Origin: an uncultured Gemmatimonadota bacterium
GTDB taxonomy: Bacteria > Gemmatimonadota > Gemmatimonadetes > Gemmatimonadales > GWC2-71-9
Assembly (NCBI GenBank): GCA_937961295.1
Contig: CALGOK010000156.1
Span: forward strand, 1 to 30,409
Reading direction: 5' to 3'
DNA: 30,409 nucleotides
Part shown: piece by piece, positions 17,040 through 24,596 of the stretch
How positions within the stretch are numbered: position 1 is the stretch's first letter
Layout: each line of letters begins with the position of its first letter
Translations under genes and position numbers: made by a program
Notes under the pieces: generated by a model
The model's input: the letters and a program-made list of their open reading frames with translations, nothing else
The model's database searches: none
What the model was told of the DNA's origin: nothing

Positions 17040-17630
17040 ATGCGACGCACCCTCCTGTCCCTCCTCCTCCTCCCCGCCGCGCTCTCCGCGCAGGTCGACC
17101 TGACGATCCGGTCGGGCTTCGCCGCGCACGGCGCGCACGCCGCCGACGAACACGCCAGCGGCGCCCCGAGCTTCCGGCCCGGCACCGCCGCCGAAGCCGC
17201 GATCGCCATCGGCGTCCGCCGCGGCTCCTGGCGCGTGGCCGTGACGCTCCGGCGCGCGCCGGCCGACCTGATCCTCCGCGGCAGCGACGCGGGCATCATC
17301 ACGCCCGATGCGCTCGCCGCGACCGCCATGGCGCTGGAACTCGGGCACCGGATCGCCGGATCGCCCGGTCGTGCGACGCTCTCGCTGCTCGCGGGGGTGG
17401 AGCGGGTCCGATGGAGCTTCCCGGGACTCGACGAGCCGGCCCGGAGCGGCTGGGGCGCGCTCGCCGCACTCGAGGGCACCACGCGACTGGCGGCACGCCT
17501 CGACATCCTGGTTCGCGTGGATGCGGCGCGCACGGCTTCGCTGTTCACCGACGAGGAGCTGCCGACGGGATTCACGCGGATGTCGGCGAGCCGGATCGGG
17601 CTGTCGGTGGGGATCCGCGTGGGACGATGA
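17040..17630 (+). CDS. Small exported protein, probably an outer-membrane beta-barrel
   Basis: The product has 196 residues with a signal peptide (MRRTLLSLLLLPAALSA, cut before QVDL). The mature part alternates short amphipathic strands and turns (AEAAIAIGVRRGSWRVAVTLRR, GRATLSLLAGVERVRWSF, RLAARLDILVRVDAA) and ends with IGLSVGIRVGR. This pattern suits an eight-stranded OmpW/OmpX-sized barrel, though the ending lacks a C-terminal aromatic residue. I recognise no specific family. It starts at the ATG at 17040, about 120 bases from the divergent dtd gene; no strong Shine-Dalgarno is seen (GAGGCCACG precedes the ATG). Confidence 0.72.
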   Translation: MRRTLLSLLLLPAALSAQVDLTIRSGFAAHGAHAADEHASGAPSFRPGTAAEAAIAIGVRRGSWRVAVTLRRAPADLILRGSDAGIITPDALAATAMALELGHRIAGSPGRATLSLLAGVERVRWSFPGLDEPARSGWGALAALEGTTRLAARLDILVRVDAARTASLFTDEELPTGFTRMSASRIGLSVGIRVGR

Positions 17631-17648
17631 TGCAGGGCGGGAGAGCCT

Positions 17649-17669
17649 GCCCCGAGTGAAGCGAGGGGA
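17649..17669. repeat. REP-like motif CCCCGAGTGAAGCGAGGGG
   Basis: CCCC and GGGG arms enclose GAGTGAAGCGA. The same core family, CCCCGAGCGA...GCGAGGGG, appears at 18907-18933. It lies in the 114-base gap between the small barrel gene and the serine hydrolase. Confidence 0.5.
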
Positions 17670-17744
17670 CCGAGGACGGAGGAAACGGGATGGCGTGGCG
17701 GGCTTGGGGCGCTACACTTCGTCGTCCAGCCCGTCGAGGCCACC

Positions 17745-18893
17745 ATGCGGCGCCCGCTCCTCCTCGCTTCTCTCCTCTCGCCATTCTCCATCGGAGCACA
17801 GCAACCCGCGGCCTGGCATGCGGCGGTGGAGCGCTTCGACCGGTTTGTGCACGAGGACTCCGTCGTCGGAGGTGCGCTGGTGCGCGTCGATGGCGGCACC
17901 CTCACCGAGCACTACGTCGGGTCCGGCGATCGGGGTGACAGCGGGCGCGCCGGCCGGAGCGGGATGCAGACGTTCTGGCACTGGGGCTCGATCACCAAGA
18001 CCCTCACGGCGGTCGCCGTGATGCGCCTCGTGGAGGAGGGAAGGGTCGCGCTCGACCAGCCCGCCACCCACTTCATCCCCGAGCTCCGCCGGATCCACAA
18101 TCCACACGGATCGATGGACGCCGTGACCATCCGGATGCTCCTCGCCCACACGTCGGGACTGCAGGCGGGGACCTGGCCCTGGACGCGCGGCGAGCCGTGG
18201 GAACCGTTCGAGCCTGCCGAGTGGAGTCAGCTCGTGGCGATGATGCCGTACATGCGGCTCGGCTTCGAGCCCGGCAGTCGGTACGGCTATTCCAATCCCG
18301 CGTTCGTGTACCTGGCGCGGATCATCGAGTCGGTCACCGGCGACGCCTGGCAGGCATACGTGCACAAGCAGCTGCTGCTGCCGCTGCAGCTGCACGAGAC
18401 CTACTTCGGGACCACGCCGTGGCCGTTCGCGCGGGTGCGCTCGCACAACTACACCGTCACCCAAGGCGGCGTGGTCGATCACGGCCCGGACTTCGATCCC
18501 GGGATCACCATTCCCAACGGCGGCTGGAACGCGCGGGTGGGCGACATCGCCGGATGGCTGCAGTTCCTGATGGGGAGCGAGGAGCCCGAGACCCGGGCCT
18601 ACCTGGCGCGGCTGCTCCCGCAGCGCACGATCGCCTCGATGTGGCAACCGGTGGTGCGCGTGAGCGACGACGAGGAGATGGGGCTGTCGTTCTTCCTGCG
18701 CACCGAGGGCGGCCGGCGGCTGGTGGGCCACACCGGCACGCAGGCCAACTTCCGGTCGTTCTTCTGGATGGACCCCGCCGCGGGCATGGCGGTGATCGGC
18801 GTGGTCAACACGAGCAACGCCGTGGACCCGGCCGCCAGCGCGGGGGGCTGGCAGGAGGTGATGGCGGCGGCGCGGGCGGTGCTGGCGCGCTGA
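17745..18893 (+). CDS. Serine hydrolase of the beta-lactamase / class C penicillin-binding family
   Basis: The 382-residue protein has a signal peptide (MRRPLLLASLLSPFSIGAQQ) and the three active-site motifs of the family: SxxK as Ser82-Ile-Thr-Lys85, YxN as Tyr182-Ser-Asn184, and His330-Thr-Gly332 in GHTGT. It should act in the periplasm on a peptide, ester or D-amino-acid substrate; true beta-lactamase activity cannot be predicted. A possible -10, TACACT, at 17713-17718 and GAGG near 17735 precede the ATG. It is convergent with glmS, with a hairpin between the two. Confidence 0.9.
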   Translation: MRRPLLLASLLSPFSIGAQQPAAWHAAVERFDRFVHEDSVVGGALVRVDGGTLTEHYVGSGDRGDSGRAGRSGMQTFWHWGSITKTLTAVAVMRLVEEGRVALDQPATHFIPELRRIHNPHGSMDAVTIRMLLAHTSGLQAGTWPWTRGEPWEPFEPAEWSQLVAMMPYMRLGFEPGSRYGYSNPAFVYLARIIESVTGDAWQAYVHKQLLLPLQLHETYFGTTPWPFARVRSHNYTVTQGGVVDHGPDFDPGITIPNGGWNARVGDIAGWLQFLMGSEEPETRAYLARLLPQRTIASMWQPVVRVSDDEEMGLSFFLRTEGGRRLVGHTGTQANFRSFFWMDPAAGMAVIGVVNTSNAVDPAASAGGWQEVMAAARAVLAR

Positions 18894-18900
18894 CGCCCGC

Positions 18901-18939
18901 CTGTCACCCCGAGCGAGCTCCGCGAGCGAGGGGTGACAG
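18901..18939. terminator. Palindromic hairpin between convergent genes
   Basis: CTGTCACCCC (18901-18910) pairs with GGGGTGACAG (18930-18939). The interior GAGCGAGCTCCGCGAGC can form a second small stem (GCTC/GAGC). It stands between the serine hydrolase and glmS stops and could end transcription in both directions; there is no T-run. Confidence 0.55.
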
Positions 18940-18946
18940 TCCGTCG

Positions 18947-20773
18947 CTATTCGACCGTCACGCTCTTCGCCAGGTTCCGCGGCTGGTCCACGTTGCACCC
19001 CCGCCGCACCGCCACGTAGTACGAGAAGAGCTGCAGCGGGATCACCGTGAGCACCGGGCTCAGCAGGTCGAGCGTCTCGGGAACGGTGAAGGTCGCCTCG
19101 GCCAGCGCCGAGATCTCCTCGTCGCCGGGGTTGGTGATGGCGATGATCCGGCCGCCGCGCGCGCGCACCTCCTGCACGTTGCTCACGATCTTGCCGTGCA
19201 CCGCGTCGCGCGGCGCCACCACCACCACCGGCATGTTCTCGTCGATCAGCGCGATCGGCCCGTGCTTCATCTCCGCCGCGGGATACCCCTCGGCATGCAC
19301 GTACGAGATCTCCTTGAGCTTGAGCGCCCCCTCCAGCGCCGTGGGGAAGTTCACCCCGCGACCGAGGTAGAGGGCGTTGGTGGCATCGGCGAACCGCTCC
19401 GCCAGCTCCTGCACCTGCTCGGCGCGGTCGAGGATCTCGCGCACCTGGCCCGGCAGGGCCGCGAGCGCCTGGATCCACCGCTTCCCCTCGAGCGCCGACA
19501 TGTGGCTGAGCCGGGCGAAGCGCATCGTGACCAGCGCCAGCGCCACCACCTGCGAGGTGAAGGCCTTGGTGCTCGCCACGCCCACCTCGGGGCCGCAGCG
19601 CAGGTAGAGGCCGCCGTCGACCTCGCGCGCGATGGTCGAGCCGACCACGTTGACCAGCCCGATGCTCCGCGCCCCGCGCTGCTTCGCCTCCACCAGCGCG
19701 GCGAGGGTGTCGGCCGTCTCGCCCGACTGCGAGATGGCGATCACCAGCGTGTCCTCGTCGACGATCGGGTTGCGGTAGCGGAACTCCGAGGCGTACTCCA
19801 CCTCGGTGGGGATCCGCGCCATCTCCTCCAGCATGTACTTGCCGATCAGCCCCGAGTGCCACGAGGTGCCGCACGCGGTGATGATGATCCGCTTGACGCG
19901 CTTGATGTCGTCGTCGGTGAGCTTGAGGCCGTAGACGCGGACGTTGCCGGTGTCCTCGAGCAGGTGGCCGCGCATCGTGTTCTCGATGCTGTCGGGCTGC
20001 TCGAAGATCTCCTTGAGCATGAAGTGGTCGTACCCGCCGCGCTCGATCGTCTCGAGGTCCCACTCGATCTGGTTGATCGGCTTGTCGACCCGGCGCGACG
20101 TCAGGGTGCGCACGCGGTACCCCTCGCGGTTGAGCACCGCCATCTCGCCGTTGTCGAGGTAGATCACCGAGCGGGTGTGCTCCACGATCGCCGACTGGTC
20201 CGACGCCACCAGGAACTCGCCGTCGCCGATGCCGAGGATGATGGGGGAGCCGTTGCGCGCGGCGACCAGCACGTCGGGCTCATCGGCCGAGATGACGCAG
20301 ATGCCGTACGCGCCGTCGACGTCGCGCAGCGCGCTCGCCACCGCCTCCTCGAGGTTCCCCTCGTAGAGCTCGCCGATGAGGTGTGCCAGCACCTCCGTGT
20401 CGGTCTCGGAGTCGAACACGTGCCCGCGGGCCGCGAGCGCCTTGCGGATGTCGTTGGCGTTCTCGATGATGCCGTTGTGGATCAGCGCGATCCGCCCCGA
20501 CTGGTCGGTGTGCGGGTGGGCGTTGGGTGTGGTGGCCGCGCCGTGGGTGGCCCAGCGCGTGTGCCCGATGCCCAGCGACCCGCCGGGCATCTGCCCCTCG
20601 AGCTCATCGGCCAGCACCGAGAGCTTGCCGGCCGCCTTGTGGACCTGCATCCCGTGCCCGTTGAGCACGGCAAGTCCCGCGGAGTCATAGCCGCGGTACT
20701 CCATCCGCCGCAGTCCCTCCATCAGGATCGGGGCGGCCTGCTGCGGTCCCACGTAGCCGACGATGCCACACAT
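18947..20773 (-). CDS. glmS: Glutamine-fructose-6-phosphate aminotransferase (isomerizing) GlmS
   Basis: GlmS makes glucosamine-6-phosphate from fructose-6-phosphate and glutamine, the entry step to UDP-GlcNAc, peptidoglycan and LPS. The 608-residue length is standard. The N-terminal glutaminase domain starts MCGIVGYVG with nucleophile Cys2 and contains GIGHTRWATHG, HNGIIEN and DVDGAYG. Two SIS sugar-isomerase domains follow, with TACGTSWHSG, ISQSGETADT, GVASTKAFTSQ and the C-terminal end PRNLAKSVTVE. It lies 34 bases after glmM, so both come from one mRNA. No glmS-ribozyme-like leader can fit in that gap. Confidence 0.97.
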   Translation of the reverse strand: MCGIVGYVGPQQAAPILMEGLRRMEYRGYDSAGLAVLNGHGMQVHKAAGKLSVLADELEGQMPGGSLGIGHTRWATHGAATTPNAHPHTDQSGRIALIHNGIIENANDIRKALAARGHVFDSETDTEVLAHLIGELYEGNLEEAVASALRDVDGAYGICVISADEPDVLVAARNGSPIILGIGDGEFLVASDQSAIVEHTRSVIYLDNGEMAVLNREGYRVRTLTSRRVDKPINQIEWDLETIERGGYDHFMLKEIFEQPDSIENTMRGHLLEDTGNVRVYGLKLTDDDIKRVKRIIITACGTSWHSGLIGKYMLEEMARIPTEVEYASEFRYRNPIVDEDTLVIAISQSGETADTLAALVEAKQRGARSIGLVNVVGSTIAREVDGGLYLRCGPEVGVASTKAFTSQVVALALVTMRFARLSHMSALEGKRWIQALAALPGQVREILDRAEQVQELAERFADATNALYLGRGVNFPTALEGALKLKEISYVHAEGYPAAEMKHGPIALIDENMPVVVVAPRDAVHGKIVSNVQEVRARGGRIIAITNPGDEEISALAEATFTVPETLDLLSPVLTVIPLQLFSYYVAVRRGCNVDQPRNLAKSVTVE

Positions 20774-20807
20774 GCGCGTGTCCTGTCCCTCGAAAGTGAT
20801 GGCCCGC

Positions 20808-22166
20808 CTACGCGGACCGTGCCGCTTCGACCAGCGCCTCGGCCTCCGCCGGGGTCGGTGCCTCGGCGATCAGCCTGATGATCGGCTCGGTGCCTGACGG
20901 CCGCACGTGCAGCCACCGGTCAGGCCAGCCGAGCCGCAGTCCGTCCCGCTCGTCGGGGGTGGCGTCGTCGAACCGCCGACGGAGCGCCTCGTAGGTCGCC
21001 GCCAGGTCGCCCCCGCGACCCACCTTCGCCTTCACGATGGCGTACCGAGGGGCGGCGGCCACGAGGGCGGAGAGCGGCTCGCCCGTTTCGACCAGGTGCT
21101 GCAATATGAGGGCCGCTGCCAGCGGGGCGTCCCGCCCCACGTGCAGCGCCGGCAGCATCACCCCGCCGTTCCCTTCCCCGCCGATCAGCGCCCCCTCGGC
21201 CTGGATCATCCGGGCGACGTTGGCTTCCCCCACCGGCGCCCGGAGGAAGGTCGCCCCGTGCGCCCGCGCTGCATCTTCAACCACCAAAGACGTCGAGAGG
21301 TTCGCGACCACGGTTGCCCCGCTTGCCGCTGGCCCCTGGGCGCCGAGGACGGCCCGGACCGCGAAGGCCAGGGTGTAGTCCTCGCCCACCGGCTCGCCAC
21401 GCTCGTCCACGAGCGCCAGCCGGTCGACATCAGGGTCGACCGCGAGGCCCACCGCCGCCCCCCGCTCCCGCACCAGCGCCCCCAGCTCAGCGAGGTTGGC
21501 CGGCACCGGCTCGGGTTCGCGCGGGAACCTGCCATCGGCCTCGAGGTTGATGCCGTGCACCCGCGCGCCGAGCCGCTCGAGCAGCGCGGTCATCGGCGGG
21601 CCACCGGCACCGCGCACGGTGTCGAGCGCCACCGACAGGCTCGCGCGGCGGATGCGGTCGGCGTCGATCGTGTCGAGCGCGAGGATCGCGTCGAGGTGCC
21701 GCGCGACCGCATCGCCGTCGCTGCGCACCCGGCCGATGGCGTCCCACCCGCTCCGCGACGGACCCGTCTCGGCGAGACGGCGCACCGTCGCACCGGACTC
21801 GGCGTCGAGGAAGATGCCGTCCGGCCCCACGAACTTGAGCGCGTTCCACTCGATCGGGTTGTGGCTCGCCGTGATGATCAGCCCCGCACCCGCGTGGTGA
21901 TGCTCGACCGCCATCTGCACCGTGGGCGTGGGCACCACGCCCAGATCGATCACGTCGATGCCCACGGAGGCGAGCCCGGCCGATGCGGCCATGGCGAACA
22001 TCTCACCCGAGGTCCGCGCGTCGCGGCCCAGCACCACGGCGCGGCCGCCCGCCTCCCGCACCCACGCGCCGAGCGCCGCGGCGTGGCGCGCCACCAGCTC
22101 GGGCGTCAGGTCGGTGCCGACATGCCCGCGCATGCCGGAGACGGAGATCATCAGGGTGTCAGACAT
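20808..22166 (-). CDS. glmM: Phosphoglucosamine mutase (GlmM-type phosphohexomutase)
   Basis: The enzyme converts glucosamine-6-phosphate to glucosamine-1-phosphate, directly after GlmS. The 452 residues carry the phosphoserine loop TASHNP (Ser101), the metal loop DPDVDR (244-249), the sugar-binding loop GEGNGG (330-335) and the phosphate-binding loop RPSGTEP (422-428). The start SVSGMRGHVG and the GEGNGGV loop are of the archaeal/Bacteroidota kind rather than the E. coli GlmM kind (GEQSGH), so phosphomannomutase/phosphoglucomutase activity is also possible. Its pairing with glmS favours GlmM. It begins 18 bases after the HD-GYP regulator stop. Confidence 0.9.
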   Translation of the reverse strand: MSDTLMISVSGMRGHVGTDLTPELVARHAAALGAWVREAGGRAVVLGRDARTSGEMFAMAASAGLASVGIDVIDLGVVPTPTVQMAVEHHHAGAGLIITASHNPIEWNALKFVGPDGIFLDAESGATVRRLAETGPSRSGWDAIGRVRSDGDAVARHLDAILALDTIDADRIRRASLSVALDTVRGAGGPPMTALLERLGARVHGINLEADGRFPREPEPVPANLAELGALVRERGAAVGLAVDPDVDRLALVDERGEPVGEDYTLAFAVRAVLGAQGPAASGATVVANLSTSLVVEDAARAHGATFLRAPVGEANVARMIQAEGALIGGEGNGGVMLPALHVGRDAPLAAALILQHLVETGEPLSALVAAAPRYAIVKAKVGRGGDLAATYEALRRRFDDATPDERDGLRLGWPDRWLHVRPSGTEPIIRLIAEAPTPAEAEALVEAARSA

Positions 22167-22184
22167 GGAGCCTCGGGACAGGGG

Positions 22185-23249
22185 TCACGGCGTGCGCCGC
22201 ATCTGGTCGGGGTCGGGGAACGCCGCCGTGAAGGCGACGACGACGTCGCGATCGAAGTGGCCCCCGCTGTGACGGTGAAGTTCCTCGTACGCCCATGCCG
22301 GCGACTGGCCGGTGCGATAGGCGCGGGTGGTGGTCATCGCATCGAACGCATCAACCACGGCCACGATCCGGGCGCACATCGGGATGGCATCGCCGCTGAG
22401 GCCGTCGGGGAATCCCGAGCCGTCCAGCCGCTCGTGGTGCCATCGCACGATCTGCAGCACCTGCGGATGGTCGTCGCGCAGCACGCTCAGCATCTCCTCG
22501 CCATCGAGCGTGTGTCGCTGCATCTCGGCCATCTCCTCCGGCGTCAGTTCCGCCGGTTTGTTGAGCACGGCATCGCGGGTCCCGATCTTGCCGATGTCGT
22601 GCAGCGCCCCGCCGAGGCGGATCTCCTCCAGCTCGGCGGCACCGAGGCCGAGTCGCTGGCCAGTGGCCACCGCAAAGGCGGCGACCCGATCGGAGTGGCC
22701 ACGCGTGTAGCGATCCTTGGCCTCGAGCATCCGCACCGCCATCTGCACCTGGGCGAGGAACATCGCCTCGTTCTTCCGCGACAGCTCGAGCACCTGCCGC
22801 TCGAGGTCGGCCTGGTACTGGTCGCGGAGCCGCCGCACCTCCGCCTGCAGCCGTCGCTTCTCGAGCGCCTTGGCCACGCGGGCACGGACCTCGTCCACCA
22901 GCATCGGCTTGGGGAGGTAGTCCATCGCCCCAAGCGTGAGGCACTCGACGGCACGCGCGATATCCGCGTCGCCGGTGAGCATGATCACGCCGGTGTCGGG
23001 AAAGCGGCGCTGCACCTCACCCAGCAACCAGATGCCGTCCGCACCGGGCATGTGGATGTCGGAGATCACCAGCGAGACCGGCCGGCCCTCCTCCAGCATC
23101 GCGATCGCCGAGCGCCCATCACCCGCTTCGAGGACCCGATGCTGCCGAGGCTCGAGGATCCGTCGCATGGTGGTCCGGATGTCGGGGTCATCGTCGACAA
23201 TCAGGATTGCGGCCGGCTCGCCGTCGGGGGCGGCGTGGGGGCTGAACAT
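22185..23249 (-). CDS. Response regulator with HD-GYP-type phosphodiesterase output domain
   Basis: The 354-residue protein has an N-terminal receiver domain (about 14-130; phospho-acceptor Asp64 in VISDIHMPG, Lys114 in LPKPM). A coiled-coil linker (about 130-165) leads to an HD-GYP domain with His217-Asp218 (LHDIGKIG), His246, His271-His272 (HHERLDGSGFPDG) and Asp300. HD-GYP proteins usually degrade cyclic di-GMP. The signature GYP tripeptide reads GFP (279-281); Phe for Tyr is a mild change, and the metal ligands are kept, so activity is likely. It is the first gene of the operon with glmM and glmS. No histidine kinase is nearby. The ATG at 23249 is fixed by the promoter six bases upstream. 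Confidence 0.93.
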   Translation of the reverse strand: MFSPHAAPDGEPAAILIVDDDPDIRTTMRRILEPRQHRVLEAGDGRSAIAMLEEGRPVSLVISDIHMPGADGIWLLGEVQRRFPDTGVIMLTGDADIARAVECLTLGAMDYLPKPMLVDEVRARVAKALEKRRLQAEVRRLRDQYQADLERQVLELSRKNEAMFLAQVQMAVRMLEAKDRYTRGHSDRVAAFAVATGQRLGLGAAELEEIRLGGALHDIGKIGTRDAVLNKPAELTPEEMAEMQRHTLDGEEMLSVLRDDHPQVLQIVRWHHERLDGSGFPDGLSGDAIPMCARIVAVVDAFDAMTTTRAYRTGQSPAWAYEELHRHSGGHFDRDVVVAFTAAFPDPDQMRRTP

Positions 23250-23255
23250 CGTTGG

Positions 23256-23284
23256 AACCTAGTGTCCCACGACCGGTGAAACAA
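23256..23284 (-). promoter_or_regulatory. Leaderless-type promoter of the HD-GYP-glmM-glmS operon
   Basis: On the minus strand TTGTTT (23279-23284), a 17-base spacer and TAGGTT (23256-23261) are followed by CCAACG and the ATG at 23249. The spacing puts the transcription start at or next to the start codon. No Shine-Dalgarno is present. Confidence 0.6.
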
Positions 23285-23296
23285 TCAGCAGTCAGC

Positions 23297-23325
23297 TTGC
23301 TGGAAGTCGTGTCCTGACATATGCT
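23297..23325 (+). promoter_or_regulatory. Sigma-70-type promoter of the cystathionine gamma-synthase/lyase gene
   Basis: TTGCTG (23297-23302), a 17-base spacer and TATGCT (23320-23325). Transcription would start near 23332, about 27 bases before the ATG. Back to back with the minus-strand promoter at 23256-23284. Confidence 0.6.
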
Positions 23326-23358
23326 TCCGGCCCTCGCTCCCCTCGCCCGGTCGGCCCC

Positions 23359-24528
23359 ATGACCCGCCTGAATCGCCCCGAACCCGCCCACCGAATCGGT
23401 ACCCTCGCGGTCCACGCCGGGCCGGAGCCCGATCCGGTGGCCGGGGCGGTCATGCCCCCGATCTTCCAGACCTCCACCTACGTCCAGGACGCGCTCGGGA
23501 AGCCGCACCGGGGCTACGAGTACGCCCGGACCAGCAACCCGACTCGCGAGGCGCTGGAACGGGCACTGGCGGCACTGGAGGGTGGCCAGCACGGCTTCGC
23601 GTTCGCCTCCGGGCTCGCCTCGCTCGATGCCGTGCTCAAGCTGCTGAGCGCAGGCGACCACGTGGTCTCGGGTGAGAATCTCTACGGCGGCTCGCATCGC
23701 CAGATGGAACAGGTGTACGGTCGGCTCGGACTGTCGTTCTCCTTCGTCGACCTGCGCGATCTCGATGCCGTCGCGGCAGCGATCCGTCCGAACACGCGGA
23801 TGATCTACGCCGAGACGCCGACCAATCCGATGATGTTCCTCGCCGACCTCGCCGCGCTCGGCGAGCTGAGCCGCGAGCGCAAGCTCTGGTTCGTTGTCGA
23901 CAACACCTTCGCGACCCCGGTGCTGCAGCAGCCGCTCGGTCACGGCGCGCACGTCGTCCTGCACTCGACCACCAAGTACCTCAACGGCCACTCCGACATG
24001 GTGGGCGGCGCCCTCGTCACGAGCGACGACGAGCTCGCCGAGCGAATCGGGTTCCTGCAGAACGCGGTGGGCGCGATCCCGGGGCCGTTCGATTCGTGGC
24101 TGGTGCTGCGCGGGCTCAAGACCCTGCCGCTCCGGATGCGGCAGCACTGCGCCAGCGCCGAGCGGATCGCGCACTGGCTTGCCGGGCGCGACGACATCCC
24201 GCGGGTGTACTACCCCGGGCTGCCCGACCACCCGCAGCACGACCTGGCGCGGGCACAAATGTCGGGGTTCGGCGGCATGGTGTCGGTCGAGCTGGGCTCG
24301 ATGGACCGCGTCCACCGGATGGTCGACCGAATTCGTCTCTTCGCGCTGGCCGAGTCGCTGGGCGGCGTCGAGTCGCTGATTGGCCACCCGGCCTCGATGA
24401 CCCACGCCTCGGTGCCGAAGGCGATGCGGGAGCGGATGGGACTCACCGACACCCTGATCCGCCTCTCGGTCGGGATCGAGGACGCCGACGACCTGCTGGA
24501 GGACCTCGAACAGGCCCTCGGCTCGTGA
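23359..24528 (+). CDS. Cystathionine gamma-synthase or gamma-lyase (PLP-dependent trans-sulfuration enzyme)
   Basis: The 389-residue protein belongs to the Cys/Met metabolism PLP family. It shows YEYARTSNPTREALE (about 53-67, Tyr and Arg binding the phosphate of the neighbouring subunit's cofactor), SGLASLDAVL, SGENLYGGSHR, ETPTNPMM, the cofactor-contacting VVDNTFATP (Asp181) and the PLP-binding Lys206 in HSTTKYLNGHSD. The C-terminal GHPASMTHASVP and LSVGIEDADDL are typical. Family members either make cystathionine from an activated homoserine and Cys (MetB) or split it (gamma-lyase, MccB/MetC-like). The sequence alone does not separate these, and no other methionine gene is adjacent. ATG 23359 follows a good promoter but lacks a clear Shine-Dalgarno. 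Confidence 0.92.
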   Translation: MTRLNRPEPAHRIGTLAVHAGPEPDPVAGAVMPPIFQTSTYVQDALGKPHRGYEYARTSNPTREALERALAALEGGQHGFAFASGLASLDAVLKLLSAGDHVVSGENLYGGSHRQMEQVYGRLGLSFSFVDLRDLDAVAAAIRPNTRMIYAETPTNPMMFLADLAALGELSRERKLWFVVDNTFATPVLQQPLGHGAHVVLHSTTKYLNGHSDMVGGALVTSDDELAERIGFLQNAVGAIPGPFDSWLVLRGLKTLPLRMRQHCASAERIAHWLAGRDDIPRVYYPGLPDHPQHDLARAQMSGFGGMVSVELGSMDRVHRMVDRIRLFALAESLGGVESLIGHPASMTHASVPKAMRERMGLTDTLIRLSVGIEDADDLLEDLEQALGS

Positions 24529-24543
24529 CGGTTCATCCTGAAA

Positions 24544-24558
24544 CAGGACTCGGTCCTG
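24544..24558. promoter_or_regulatory. Small hairpin between the PLP enzyme and the M48 peptidase genes
   Basis: CAGGAC-TCG-GTCCTG is a perfect 6-bp stem with a 3-base loop, 16 bases after the upstream stop. No T-run follows. It could be a weak terminator or an mRNA 3' end. Confidence 0.3.
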
Positions 24559-24596
24559 CGGCGTAGGGACGCGGAACCCGAACCTCGAGACACCCG

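Noticed and set aside
20774..20807. glmS ribozyme or riboswitch upstream of glmS
   Set aside because: Only 34 bases separate glmM and glmS, too short for the ribozyme fold.
18197..20878. An 893-codon plus-strand open frame
   Set aside because: It overlaps the serine hydrolase in another frame and runs antisense to glmS, whose motifs are complete. The translation is Arg/Gly/His-rich noise.
20907..23279. A 790-codon plus-strand open frame
   Set aside because: It is antisense to glmM and the HD-GYP regulator, both with full motif sets.
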